Assembly (NCBI GenBank): GCA_020633055.1
Contig: JACKEJ010000010.1
Coordinates: 1 to 64,000 of the forward strand
Length of the DNA: 64,000 bases
From: Sandaracinaceae bacterium
GTDB taxonomy: Bacteria; Myxococcota_A; Polyangia; Polyangiales; Houyiibacteriaceae
Direction: 5' to 3'
This document shows positions 1-9,774 of the stretch, in pieces. Made by a program: the position numbers and the translations under genes. Under the pieces are notes generated by a model, which was given only the letters and a program-made list of their open reading frames with translations, was not told the DNA's origin and made no database searches. Every line of letters starts with the position of its first letter. Within the stretch, counting starts at the first letter, position 1.

Positions 1-418
1 GGACAAGCTGGACGAGCAGGCCGAAGCCGAGGAGGAGCTGTTGCGTCGGCTGGTGGCGCTCAACGCGGAGCGCGCGGCCGAAGAGGCGCGAGGGCATGTG
101 CGTTGGCTGCGCCCAGACTTCCAGGCCCCCACGCAGGAGACAGGCGGGGTGCAAGGCACGCTCGCCGGCACCGACGAAGAGGACGGCGAGGTCACGTCCC
201 CAGCCTCCACGAAGGTGGCCAAGATCACTTGGCCCAAGGCCATGCGCGACCAAATCGCGGCGGTGCGCGGCGCCCTCTCACACGGCGGGAACAGCCCCGA
301 GGCGCTGGCTGGCCAGTTCAAGCGCCGCCCCGAGGCTGCGGTCCGCGCCGTTCTGGAGGCACTCGAGGAGCTGGGGATGGTACGCAAGGAAGAGACCGTC
401 TACCGGCTCACGGCCTGA
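1..418 (+). CDS. C-terminal part of a probable class I SAM-dependent DNA methyltransferase (type IIG/IIL restriction-type)
   Basis: The reading frame is open from base 2 and enters from upstream, so only the last 138 or so residues are seen. The segment around residues 15-40 (LNAERAAEEARGHVRWLRP, followed by DFQAP) matches, from memory, the tail of large class I DNA methyltransferases of the MmeI/type IIL kind, just after the target-recognition region. A linker follows, then a C-terminal helical domain (MRDQIAAVRGAL to the end, KEETVYRLTA) that looks like a winged helix. No catalytic motif is visible because the MTase core lies outside the window. The family call rests on the short tail motif only. 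The two unknown genes downstream may belong to the same accessory locus. Confidence 0.55.
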   Translation, partial: DKLDEQAEAEEELLRRLVALNAERAAEEARGHVRWLRPDFQAPTQETGGVQGTLAGTDEEDGEVTSPASTKVAKITWPKAMRDQIAAVRGALSHGGNSPEALAGQFKRRPEAAVRAVLEALEELGMVRKEETVYRLTA

Positions 419-554
419 GCGGGATCACCGCGTGCGTCCGGCACGCCCGCTCGCGTTCGCGACGCTGGTGTCGGCGCGCCAAGAATGAAAGACAGCAAGC
501 GCAACGAGCTATCCTCCAACCGTGATGCACGCCGACAATGAAGGACTCCGGGCT

Positions 555-569
555 GTTCGCTGGGCGAAC
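555..569. promoter_or_regulatory. 15-base palindrome upstream of the 593 gene
   Basis: GTTCGC-TGG-GCGAAC is a perfect 6-base dyad with a 3-base centre. It ends 11 bases before the ribosome binding site (GGGGGA at 581-586) of the next gene. It could be an operator or a small hairpin near the start of the transcript. No regulator can be assigned. Confidence 0.35.
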
Positions 570-592
570 GCCGCGAGTGCGGGGGACCCGCA

Positions 593-1156
593 ATGACAGC
601 CACGCGACGCGGGCTCACCGCCGACGAGCGGCTCGCCATGCTGGAGCGTGACCGGGCGCGGTTGAAGCGCGAAAGGCTCCAGCGAGAGCTGGCGGGACCG
701 AGCTGGCGGCGGATGGTCCGTACCCTTCCAATTACGCTTCGCGCCGAGGGGACGCTGCTGGCGCGGGAGCTGCGCTCCGACCTCGAGGCCGTGACGGAAG
801 CGCTGCGCGATCAGGGGGTGTTCGCGCTGGACACGGCGATGCGTCTGGCCCACGGCCATGGGTTCCTTTCGGCGGGTGACGTTCACGTGTACCTGACCAG
901 CACCGAGTCGTTGGGGCGGCTGGCCGACGCGGGGCTGGTGAGCGCCAGCACGCACGAGGACACAGTGCTGGTGCGTCCGTGGGCGGGCCCCCCACGTCTA
1001 CTCGCGTGCGTGGTCTCCGAGCTCCCCGAGTCGCGTCTCGTGGCGGGCGACTACCGCGTCGTGACGGCAGAACGGCTGCGCCAGGAGCTGGTGGGCGCCG
1101 TCGGAGCGCGTGTGGACCTGTTCACGTTGCTGGAGCGGGCCGAAGCGGGGCAGTAG
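593..1156 (+). CDS. Unknown protein, 187 aa, possible winged-helix regulator
   Basis: I do not recognise this protein. The first 50 residues are very basic and helical (ERDRARLKRERLQREL), like a DNA- or RNA-contacting arm or short coiled coil. The middle (SLGRLADAGLVS, then a short hairpin around DTVLVRP) has the helix-turn-wing rhythm of a winged helix. The C-terminal helix pair (VTAERLRQELVGAVGARVDL) could be a dimerisation element. The start is well supported: GGGGGA lies 6 bases before the ATG, and a 15-base palindrome lies just upstream. It lies between a DNA methyltransferase tail and a short acidic protein, so a role as regulator or partner in a restriction or toxin-antitoxin-like locus is possible but unproven. 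Confidence 0.6.
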   Translation: MTATRRGLTADERLAMLERDRARLKRERLQRELAGPSWRRMVRTLPITLRAEGTLLARELRSDLEAVTEALRDQGVFALDTAMRLAHGHGFLSAGDVHVYLTSTESLGRLADAGLVSASTHEDTVLVRPWAGPPRLLACVVSELPESRLVAGDYRVVTAERLRQELVGAVGARVDLFTLLERAEAGQ

Positions 1157-1169
1157 GGGCTTCCCCAGC

Positions 1170-1436
1170 ATGAGCCTGTTGAGCACCATCCGACTTCAGA
1201 TCGTGGAGAACACCCGCGAAAGGGTCGAGCGCGTACTGCCCGACGACGAGGACTACGACATGGGGCGTGATGACGCGCTGCTCAACCTCTGGATGGGCGA
1301 CCAGTCCGAGGAGGAGCGGGCGTACTACGCCCTGCGCCTGAACGCCCCCGAAGTGGCGAGACCACTGCTGGAAGCATATGAGCTGGCTCCGACGATCCTC
1401 GGCGGGAACCGCTCCAGGCCATCCGGCAGGAACTAA
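1170..1436 (+). CDS. Small acidic protein of unknown function, 88 aa
   Basis: No family is recognised. The protein is rich in Asp/Glu in its centre (LPDDEDYDMGRDD) and largely helical, with a short basic tail. The frame also extends upstream to 1110 inside the preceding gene, but the ATG at 1170 lies 13 bases after that gene's stop and gives the natural spacing for a co-transcribed partner. The pairing of a basic protein (upstream) with an acidic one (this gene) is reminiscent of toxin-antitoxin or inhibitor pairs, but nothing in the sequence proves it. Confidence 0.5.
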   Translation: MSLLSTIRLQIVENTRERVERVLPDDEDYDMGRDDALLNLWMGDQSEEERAYYALRLNAPEVARPLLEAYELAPTILGGNRSRPSGRN

Positions 1437-1471
1437 CTGGGCGCAGGGCGCGCGTGGCACACTGAGCGCGT

Positions 1472-2167
1472 ATGTCCCCGTCGCTCACGCTTCGCTTCTC
1501 GTTGGTCTCGGCGCTCGCGCTGACGCTCTCGTTCTTCGAACCGGGCTGCGCGGACAGTCACGTCTTGGGGGGCGACGCAAGCATCGGCGGAGACGGCGGG
1601 ATGATGATGCCCGACGCCGAGGGCATCGACATCGGCATCACGGTGGACGCGGGGCGTATCTGCGAGAACGACGCGCCCAGCGGGCGTCCGGGCGCGCCGG
1701 CCGAGCCCCCAGCGCCGCCGCTGAACGTGTGCCGCACCAGCAGCGACTGCAGCGACGGTACGCAGTGCTTCGGCGCGAGCGACGGCTTCTGCGGGATCTG
1801 CCAGCGCCCCGAGCGGGAGTGCGAGCAGGACTCCGAGTGTGGCGCGGGCCGCTGGTGCCGCGCCGGGCGTCCCAACTGCTGCGGCGGGGTGGACACTGTC
1901 TGCACCCCCAGCTGCACCAGCCCCGGCGTGGGCTGCGAGGACGGCGAGATCTGCGATGCCGTGACCGGGCGCTGCGAGCGCAACGGCTGCTTGTTCCTGG
2001 ACCTCGCCTGCCCGCAGAACCACGACTGCGACCCCGAACGCCCCGACGCCGACGCGTCCGGCTGCGCTCGCCGCACGTGCAACGTGGACGGCGACTGCGA
2101 CTGCGGCTTCTGCGTCACGGGCACCTGCGAGTCCCAGCTGGGAACCTGCTCGTTCCCGCCTGCGTGA
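1472..2167 (+). CDS. Cysteine-rich secreted lipoprotein
   Basis: The N-terminus is a lipoprotein signal peptide: a hydrophobic stretch (residues 7-22) ending in FEPGC, with C26 as the likely lipidated cysteine. After a Gly/Asp-rich linker the mature part has over twenty cysteines in short loops (for example CRTSSDCSDGTQC and CEQDSECGAGRWC), the spacing seen in disulfide-knotted repeats of myxobacterial surface proteins. It probably sits on the cell surface or outer membrane with all cysteines oxidised. No catalytic motif is visible. Automated pipelines sometimes give such proteins spurious enzyme names; I see no support for one. Confidence 0.75.
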   Translation: MSPSLTLRFSLVSALALTLSFFEPGCADSHVLGGDASIGGDGGMMMPDAEGIDIGITVDAGRICENDAPSGRPGAPAEPPAPPLNVCRTSSDCSDGTQCFGASDGFCGICQRPERECEQDSECGAGRWCRAGRPNCCGGVDTVCTPSCTSPGVGCEDGEICDAVTGRCERNGCLFLDLACPQNHDCDPERPDADASGCARRTCNVDGDCDCGFCVTGTCESQLGTCSFPPA

Positions 2168-2215
2168 GTAGCGCCGTGCATGCCGTCGCACAGTTCCGGC
2201 CGGTCTGAGTGTGGG

Positions 2216-2244
2216 TTGAACCGCGCCACTTTGTTCTCCATAAT
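2216..2244 (+). promoter_or_regulatory. Sigma-70-type promoter of the toxin-antitoxin pair
   Basis: TTGAAC (2216-2221) is separated by 17 bases from CATAAT (2239-2244), each 5 of 6 to consensus. This is an AT-rich island in a GC-rich region. Transcription would start near 2251, giving a leader of about 33 bases to the ATG at 2284. Confidence 0.55.
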
Positions 2245-2283
2245 GTTCACATGAAGCGCGGAGCCGTGTCCGAGAACCATTCC

Positions 2284-2532
2284 ATGAGCGTGAACGTCCG
2301 CGTGAGCGGCGCCTTGCGTGAGTACGTCGAGCACACCACTTCGGCGGGGGACTACGAGAGCGTCAGCGAGTACGTGCGCGACCTTATCCGCAAGGACAAG
2401 GCCGAGAAGGAAGGCGCTGCCTTCGAACGCGTCAAGGCGACGCTGCAGGCTGCCTTCGCGGAACCCCGCGAGAACTATCACCCGCTGACGTTGGACCGCG
2501 TGCGCGCCCAGGCAAGAGCCGAACGCGCGTGA
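2284..2532 (+). CDS. ParD/CopG-type ribbon-helix-helix antitoxin
   Basis: 82 residues. The N-terminal MSVNVRVSGALREYVEH is the DNA-binding beta-strand and first helix of a ribbon-helix-helix fold. It is followed by the typical ParD phrase YESVSEYVRDLIRKDKAEKE. The C-terminal half should wrap around the toxin. ParD antitoxins neutralise ParE and repress their own promoter. The ATG at 2284 puts the beta-strand at the very N-terminus, as usual; a longer form from ATG 2251 is possible but would begin at the predicted transcription start. The stop overlaps the toxin start (GTGA, 2529-2532), indicating translational coupling. Confidence 0.8.
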   Translation: MSVNVRVSGALREYVEHTTSAGDYESVSEYVRDLIRKDKAEKEGAAFERVKATLQAAFAEPRENYHPLTLDRVRAQARAERA

Positions 2533-2843
2533 AGCGCGTTCTCTTCTCCAACGCGGCGGACGCTGCGTTGACGGACATCTACCAGTTCACCGAAGGCCGT
2601 TGGGGCGCTCGGCAGGCGAACAAGTACGTCGGGGAGTTGTTGCGCGTGGCGGACCAGATCGCTGCCGGCGACGTCGTTCCACGTCCTATCCCTCCAGAGT
2701 TCGGCGTACGTGGGTGCGTCACGCGCCACGGGAACCATTTCGTCTACTGGCGCGACATCGACGAGAACACGGTCGGCGTCGTCGCCATCTTGCACGCCTC
2801 GATGATGCAGGGAGACCGTCTGCGTGACGCGTTCGGTGAGTGA
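2529..2843 (+). CDS. ParE/RelE-superfamily toxin
   Basis: 104 residues starting with GTG that overlaps the antitoxin stop. The fold markers of the ParE group are present: FSNAADAALTDIYQF as the first helical hairpin, a middle helix around ARQANKYVGELL, the basic strand PEFGVRGCVTRHGNHFVYWRD, and a final strand VGVVAILHASM. ParE toxins poison DNA gyrase and block replication; RelE relatives cut mRNA on the ribosome. The absence of a clear RelE catalytic Lys/Arg/Tyr set favours ParE. The gene ends 21 bases before the convergent ABC-F gene. Confidence 0.8.
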   Translation: MKRVLFSNAADAALTDIYQFTEGRWGARQANKYVGELLRVADQIAAGDVVPRPIPPEFGVRGCVTRHGNHFVYWRDIDENTVGVVAILHASMMQGDRLRDAFGE

Positions 2844-2864
2844 GCCGAGGCCTGCGCGTCGGTC

Positions 2865-4928
<2,064 letters not shown>

Positions 4929-5097
4929 GCGGGGCCTCTTAGCAGCCCTGGCACGCGTCCGCATGGCTAGCCCGCGTGCGTGCGCGAAAGCGATGGGTGC
5001 GACCACGCCGACGACGGGGTGCCCCACTCCTGGCCGGGGTGGAGCGGGCGCCGCGAACAACCGTCCGAGGGCGGCCTTGACGTTCGGGTCGCGCGGC

Positions 5098-5129
5098 ATT
5101 AGACCATCAGTCTAGACCACTGGTCTAAT
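5098..5129. promoter_or_regulatory. Overlapping TetR-type operators upstream of the Rieske oxygenase
   Basis: TAGACCA-C-TGGTCTA (5113-5127) is a perfect 15-base palindrome. A second half-site TTAGACCA at 5099-5106 pairs with AGTCTA (5109-5114) and, across the whole site, ATTAGACCA (5098-5106) is the exact complement of TGGTCTAAT (5121-5129). The layout suggests two dimers of a TetR-family repressor. The site lies 20 bases before the oxygenase ATG; the tetR gene is the next one downstream, so autoregulation is likely. Confidence 0.65.
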
Positions 5130-5148
5130 CGCAACCCAGGAGCCCTGC

Positions 5149-6234
5149 ATGTCCCCCTCCCCTTCTCCCGATCCGTCCCCCTCATCCTCGGCCTCGATGG
5201 CGCTCGTTCCGCTCTCCGAGAAGTGGCCCGAGCGCCCCTTCGCCATCGCGCCCGCCCACGAGCTGCGGCACGACCGGCCCCTCGGCCTCACCCGCTTCGG
5301 CCAGCGCCTGGTGCTGTTCCGTGACGCCGAAGGGGTCGCGCGCGCCGCCCACGCGGCTTGTCCCCACCGCGGCGCCGACCTCTCGCTCGGGCGCGTGGTG
5401 AACGGCCAGGTGGCCTGCGGCTACCACGGCTTCCAGTTCGACGGCGCGGGGGAGTGCCAGCTCGTCCCCTGCCAGACCGCGGACGCGCCCATCTCGAAGG
5501 CCCTCCACCTGCGCACGCTCGCGGTGCACGAGGAGCACGGCTTCTTGTGGATGACGCCGTCCGGCGCCGCGTGGGACGGCGCCATCCCGTGGCTCGACAC
5601 CATGCCCGAGCGGAGCGGCCAGACGGCCTACACCAGCACGGTGTGGCGCACGCGCCTCTCACGCTCGGTGGAGGCCATGCTGGACTTCCACCACGTGGCC
5701 TTCGCGCACCGCCGCTACCTGGCCGCCTACCGCGACATCCAGGAATACGAGGCGCACGTCGAGGGTGAGCACGTCTTGACCCGTGGTGTCGCGGCCCACG
5801 AGCGTCACCCCACGCGCCGCTTCGAGGGCGAGCTCTCCGTTGCCTTCCCGGCGTCGGTGTACGTGGGTCTCGGGGGCAAGGTGCACGGCGCGGTCGTCCT
5901 CTGTCCCATCGACGCGGAGCGCACCTGGATCGGCGTGCGTTACCTGCAGACCTACGTCTCGCTGCCGCTCATCGGGCGCCTGCTGACCGAGCTCACATTG
6001 TGGAGCGAGATGCGCTTCATCCAACCCGACGACCAGCGCATCAGCGAGAGCATCGAGCCCCGCTCCTCCGAGCCCCACACCAACCACCTGGTGGCCGCCG
6101 ACCGCGGCACCGCGGAATGGCATCGACTTCGTCGCCGAGTCCTGCAAGGGTCGGCCGAGACCACCCCCCATGAGCAAGCGCACGCACGACAGCAAGGGCC
6201 CACAGCGCAAGCGCACGCGGTCGGCGCTGGGTGA
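5149..6234 (+). CDS. Rieske non-heme iron oxygenase, alpha-subunit type
   Basis: 361 residues. A Rieske [2Fe-2S] domain is complete: C71-P-H73 and C90-G-Y-H93 (CxH and CxxH). The catalytic domain has the mononuclear iron motif D179-x2-H182-x4-H187 (MLDFHHVAFAHRRY). Such enzymes hydroxylate or demethylate aromatic, steroid or quaternary-amine substrates with electrons from a separate reductase, which is not encoded nearby. AGGAG lies 7 bases before the ATG. The last 65 bases overlap the tetR gene in another frame. The Pro/Ser-rich first 16 residues may not all be translated; M17 (MALVPLSEKW) is an alternative start. The substrate cannot be inferred. Confidence 0.85.
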   Translation: MSPSPSPDPSPSSSASMALVPLSEKWPERPFAIAPAHELRHDRPLGLTRFGQRLVLFRDAEGVARAAHAACPHRGADLSLGRVVNGQVACGYHGFQFDGAGECQLVPCQTADAPISKALHLRTLAVHEEHGFLWMTPSGAAWDGAIPWLDTMPERSGQTAYTSTVWRTRLSRSVEAMLDFHHVAFAHRRYLAAYRDIQEYEAHVEGEHVLTRGVAAHERHPTRRFEGELSVAFPASVYVGLGGKVHGAVVLCPIDAERTWIGVRYLQTYVSLPLIGRLLTELTLWSEMRFIQPDDQRISESIEPRSSEPHTNHLVAADRGTAEWHRLRRRVLQGSAETTPHEQAHARQQGPTAQAHAVGAG

Positions 6235-6817
6235 GGACGAGCTGGCCCGTGTGCTGGACATCGCCGAGGCCGAGTTCGCGGAGCACGGCTTCGAGGACGC
6301 GTCGTTCAACGGCATCATCGCGCGCGCCGGCATCTCGAAGGGGTCCATGTACTACCGCTTCCGCGACAAGGCGGACCTCTTCGCGGCGGTCCTGGCGCGC
6401 GCGGCCGGGGTGCTGGCCACCGTGGTGGGACCCTGGCAGCCCGCGGCACACGCGGCGGGCTATCGCGAGCAGCTGAGCGCTGTGGTGCTGCGCGTGTTCG
6501 CGGTAGTCGCGCACGACCCGACCATGGCGCAAGTGGTGCGCGTGGTGGCCCGCATCCCCGACGCGCTGGTGCGCCTCACGGCCGACCAGCAAGAAGCGGC
6601 CCTCGCCTGGACCACCGCCGTGCTGCGCGACGGGCAGCGGGTGGGCGCCGTGCGCAGCGACCTGCCGGTCGGGTTCCTGGCCAGCGCCGCGCTCGGGCTG
6701 GGTCAGGGCATGGACCGCTACATGCTGCAGCAGCTCGAGCACACGGACCCGGAGCAGCTGATGGCGCTCTTGGCCGGGTCCATCGACATCTTCCTGCGCG
6801 CGCTAGCGCCTCCGTGA
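6170..6817 (+). CDS. TetR/AcrR family transcriptional regulator
   Basis: 215 residues. After a basic tail, residues 22-68 form the TetR helix-turn-helix domain (ARVLDIAEAEFAEHGFED, then IIARAGISKGSMYYRFRDK). The remaining helical part binds an unknown ligand and dimerises. It starts inside the 3' end of the Rieske gene, so the two are translated from one message. The palindromes at 5098-5129 in front of that gene are the obvious binding sites. The likely logic is that the oxygenase substrate releases the repressor. The ATG at 6170 lacks a clear Shine-Dalgarno sequence, consistent with coupled translation. Confidence 0.85.
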   Translation: MSKRTHDSKGPQRKRTRSALGEDELARVLDIAEAEFAEHGFEDASFNGIIARAGISKGSMYYRFRDKADLFAAVLARAAGVLATVVGPWQPAAHAAGYREQLSAVVLRVFAVVAHDPTMAQVVRVVARIPDALVRLTADQQEAALAWTTAVLRDGQRVGAVRSDLPVGFLASAALGLGQGMDRYMLQQLEHTDPEQLMALLAGSIDIFLRALAPP

Positions 6818-6984
6818 CCGAAGGCACCCGGGCGTCGCACGGGACTGCCTGCCAAGCTCCCGTGGACGCGCGCCGTCACGCGCGCGCCCATGCGCAGCGA
6901 GCTTGACGCGCCCCCGCGCGCACCCCAATTTCCGTGCCCTGCCGGGCTCAGCTGCGAGCCCCGCCCACCGCGAGCGAAGCCACC

Positions 6985-8223
6985 ATGACCGCCCCCGAGC
7001 TGAAAGCGTCCCGCCACCTGGCCGAGGTCAAGTACGAGATAAGGGGGGCGCTCGCCCGGCGCGCCGACGAGCTGGAGCGCGACGGCTACGACATCGTGAA
7101 GCTCAACATCGGTAACCCGGGTGCCTTCGGCTTCCGCATGCCGGACACCATGCGCGTGGCCATGGTGCAGAACCTCCACCAGGCGGACCCATACTCACAC
7201 CAGAAGGGCATCTTCCCGGCGCGCGAGGCAGTGGTCATGCAGCAGCAGGACCGCGGCGTGATGGATGCTTCGGCCGACGACGTGTTCATCGGCAACGGCG
7301 TGTCCGAGCTCATCATGATGACCATGCGGGCGCTGCTGAACCCGGACGACGAGGTGCTGGTGCCCAGCCCCGACTACCCGCTGTGGACCGCGTCGGTAGT
7401 CATCCACGGGGCCAAGGCGGTGCACTACCCGTGTCGCCCGGAGAACGGCTTCGTGCCCGACCCGGCCGAGATCGCCGCGCTCGTCACGCCACGCACGCGC
7501 GCCATCGTCGTGATCAACCCCAACAACCCCACGGGTGCGGTGTACCCGCGCGAGGTGCTCCAGGGGATCGTGCAGCTGGCCGAGAAGCACCACCTGGTGC
7601 TGTGCGCGGACGAGATCTACGACCACATGCTGTACGAGGACGCCGAGTACGTGCCCCTCGCCACGCTCACGGACAAGACCCTCTGCCTGACCTTCGGCGG
7701 GCTCAGCAAGATCTACCGCGCCTGCGGCCTGCGCGTGGGCTGGGTCTCCTTCTCGGGCGAGAAGAGCCGCGCCCGCGAGTACCTGCGCGCCGTCGACCTG
7801 CTCGCCAGCCTGCGCCTGTGCGCCAACGTCCCCGGCCAGTTCGCCGTGCAGACCGCCCTCGGGGGCCGCCAGTCCATCGAAGACCTCATCCGCCCCGGCG
7901 GACGCCTCTTCGAGACCCGCCGCGCCATCCTCGAGTCCGTCGCCAAGAGCCCCTACATGTCCGTCGTCGCCCCGCGCGGCTCCATGTACGCCTTCGTGAA
8001 GGTCGACACCTCGAAGTTCCCGAACGGCTTCGACGACGAAGCGTTCGCCCTGACGCTACTCGAAGAGAAGCACGTCCTCATCGCGCCCGGCACGAGCTTC
8101 AACGTCCCCTACAAGGACCACTTCCGCATCACGCTGCTGCCGCAGCCGGACCAGATGCGCGTCGTGATGGGCCACATCGACGAGCTGCTCGGGGACCTGG
8201 CCCAAGCGCAGGCCGCTCCCTGA
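6985..8223 (+). CDS. alaA: PLP-dependent aminotransferase, AlaA-like (alanine transaminase type)
   Basis: 412 residues of fold-type I aminotransferase. Key features: substrate-binding LNIGNPGAFGFRMPD near residue 36, NPNNPTGAVYP, DEIYDHMLYEDAEYVP, and the PLP lysine K242 in GGLSKIYRACGLRVGW. The IGNPxxFGF opening and the DHMLY segment are those of AlaA, which makes alanine from pyruvate and glutamate. The frame extends to 6934, but ATG 6985 (MTAPELKASRHLAEVKYEIRG) fits family length. It is the last plus-strand gene before a convergent ATPase, with only 9 bases between the two stops. Related aspartate or aromatic aminotransferases cannot be fully excluded. Confidence 0.82.
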   Translation: MTAPELKASRHLAEVKYEIRGALARRADELERDGYDIVKLNIGNPGAFGFRMPDTMRVAMVQNLHQADPYSHQKGIFPAREAVVMQQQDRGVMDASADDVFIGNGVSELIMMTMRALLNPDDEVLVPSPDYPLWTASVVIHGAKAVHYPCRPENGFVPDPAEIAALVTPRTRAIVVINPNNPTGAVYPREVLQGIVQLAEKHHLVLCADEIYDHMLYEDAEYVPLATLTDKTLCLTFGGLSKIYRACGLRVGWVSFSGEKSRAREYLRAVDLLASLRLCANVPGQFAVQTALGGRQSIEDLIRPGGRLFETRRAILESVAKSPYMSVVAPRGSMYAFVKVDTSKFPNGFDDEAFALTLLEEKHVLIAPGTSFNVPYKDHFRITLLPQPDQMRVVMGHIDELLGDLAQAQAAP

Positions 8224-8232
8224 CGCGCGGGT

Positions 8233-9621
8233 TCAAGCGTAGAGGTCCTGCGCGCTGACGAGCGTGACCTCGCCCGCGTTCGCGCGCTTCGTGAGCGTGC
8301 GATGAAACCCACGCGCGAAGACGAACAGCTCGGGGTTGCCACCACCCGCTATTGCAGCGCGGTGCTCGATGAGTCGGTCGAGGACGTGGGCGTCCGCGGT
8401 CGCGGACCACTTGCAGGAGCCGAGCGCGAGGACCTTGCGCTTCGCCATCGCCACGAGGTCCACCTCGACGCTGTGGGTGCGGTTCCAGTATGCCCCGATC
8501 TCGGGAGCGGTCGCGAAGACGCTGTCTCTTGGAGCATACGTGCGCGCCCAGCGCTGGCACACCGCCTCGAACGACGCGCCCATGAAGTCGTCGAGCGCAT
8601 GGACGATGTCGTCGTAGACCTCGTCGACGCGGCCGCCCTGCAGACGTGAGCGGTTCGGCGCCACGAACCGGAACCAGAAGCGGAAGTAGGGGTCCTTGAT
8701 GGCGTAGGAACGCGTCCCGTTGCCGGCGACGGGCACGCGATGCGCGATGTACCCGAGCTCCTCGAGACGCGTCAGTCGGGCCGCGAGTGCGTTGGTCGCG
8801 GACGAGCCAGTGGCCTGCGCAATCTCGTTGAACTGCGTCCGCCCCTGGGCGATGGCCTGCAGCACCTCGAAGTAGGCGCCCGGGTCGCGGAGCCCGCGCT
8901 CGCCACGGAGGAGCTGGAGAGGTTCCTCGCTCAGCGACTCACCCGGCGGCAGGATGCGCTCCTTGAGCACCGACTCGACGTCCCCGCGACCCGCCCAGAC
9001 TTGGTACTGCGGGGTCCCACCCAGAATGGCATAGCGCCGCAGCCTGTCCTCTGCGGATGCTCTCGCCGGGCCGAACTCCGCAGCCAAGCGGTAGTCGAAG
9101 GGCTCGATGAGCGGCCGTGCCGCGGCGCGCCCGAAGAGCGGGCGGTCGCCTTCCACGAGCCGCTCCATCATCGTCAGCTCGCTGCCGGCGATGACGAGGC
9201 ACACCCGCACACCGTCTCGCTGCCACGCGTCGAAGTGACGCATGAGGATGGACGGCAGCGCGTCCTGCGCGAGCCACATCCACTGAAATTCGTCGAGCGC
9301 GAGCACGAGCGGCGCATCCTCGGCCAGGCGTCGGACGTACTCGAGCGCCACGTTCCAGTCGGCGAACGCGACCGGGGCCCCGCTGAGCCGCGCGCACTCG
9401 GCGGACAGCAAATCGAGGTGCAGACGCTCCCCACCCTCGTCCGCCTGGAAGTAGATGAAGCGCTTGGCGTCGGCGTACGCGTGGTTGATGAGGAACGACT
9501 TGCCGACGCGGCGACGACCCCGGATCACGACGAGCTGTGGAGCCTCGTCGGCGGCACGCCGCAACCGGGCAAGCTCAGTCGTCCTGCCAATGAGAGGTCG
9601 CATGCCCATCATTCTGGCCAT
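8233..9621 (-). CDS. DUF234-type AAA ATPase with C-terminal nuclease-like domain
   Basis: 462 residues from ATG 9621. The N-terminal half is an archaeal-type STAND/AAA ATPase: Walker A in IRGRRRVGKSFLI (K41), Walker B LVLALDEFQWM, sensor region IAGSELTMME. A winged helix follows (TQFNEIAQATGSSATNALAARLTRLEELGYI). The C-terminal DUF234 region has a PD-(D/E)xK-like core: VEVDLVAMAKRKVLALGSCKW, where the usual acidic residue before CK is serine. The role of the family is unknown; many members look mobile or defence-related. An ATG at 9639 overlaps the predicted -10 box, so 9621 or 9603 is the more likely start. Base composition just upstream is AT-rich, unlike the surroundings. Confidence 0.75.
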   Translation of the reverse strand: MARMMGMRPLIGRTTELARLRRAADEAPQLVVIRGRRRVGKSFLINHAYADAKRFIYFQADEGGERLHLDLLSAECARLSGAPVAFADWNVALEYVRRLAEDAPLVLALDEFQWMWLAQDALPSILMRHFDAWQRDGVRVCLVIAGSELTMMERLVEGDRPLFGRAAARPLIEPFDYRLAAEFGPARASAEDRLRRYAILGGTPQYQVWAGRGDVESVLKERILPPGESLSEEPLQLLRGERGLRDPGAYFEVLQAIAQGRTQFNEIAQATGSSATNALAARLTRLEELGYIAHRVPVAGNGTRSYAIKDPYFRFWFRFVAPNRSRLQGGRVDEVYDDIVHALDDFMGASFEAVCQRWARTYAPRDSVFATAPEIGAYWNRTHSVEVDLVAMAKRKVLALGSCKWSATADAHVLDRLIEHRAAIAGGGNPELFVFARGFHRTLTKRANAGEVTLVSAQDLYA

Positions 9622-9638
9622 CGAGCCTGTGTTGGTCA

Positions 9639-9655
9639 ATTATAAGTGAGTCACT
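9639..9655 (-). promoter_or_regulatory. Perfect -10 box plus adjoining palindrome for the DUF234 ATPase gene
   Basis: On the minus strand TATAAT occupies 9644-9639. Immediately upstream is AGTGA-G-TCACT (9645-9655), an 11-base perfect palindrome lying where a repressor would block polymerase. No good -35 is found at 17 bases. The start of transcription would be near 9632, 11 bases before ATG 9621. Confidence 0.45.
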
Positions 9656-9774
9656 CTTGAATGATGCGACGCAGAGACTCTGAGACGCCTTCGACACTGT
9701 GTTCCGAGAAACGGACGCGCGACTCGAGCTTCCAGGCGCTTGCGGCGACAGCCAGCTGAGCGCGACGTGCCCGC

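Noticed and set aside
4929..5099. N-terminal extension of the ABC-F protein to ATG 5099
   Set aside because: The extra 57 residues are Pro/Ala/Arg-rich, lack family similarity and would start inside the TetR-type operator.
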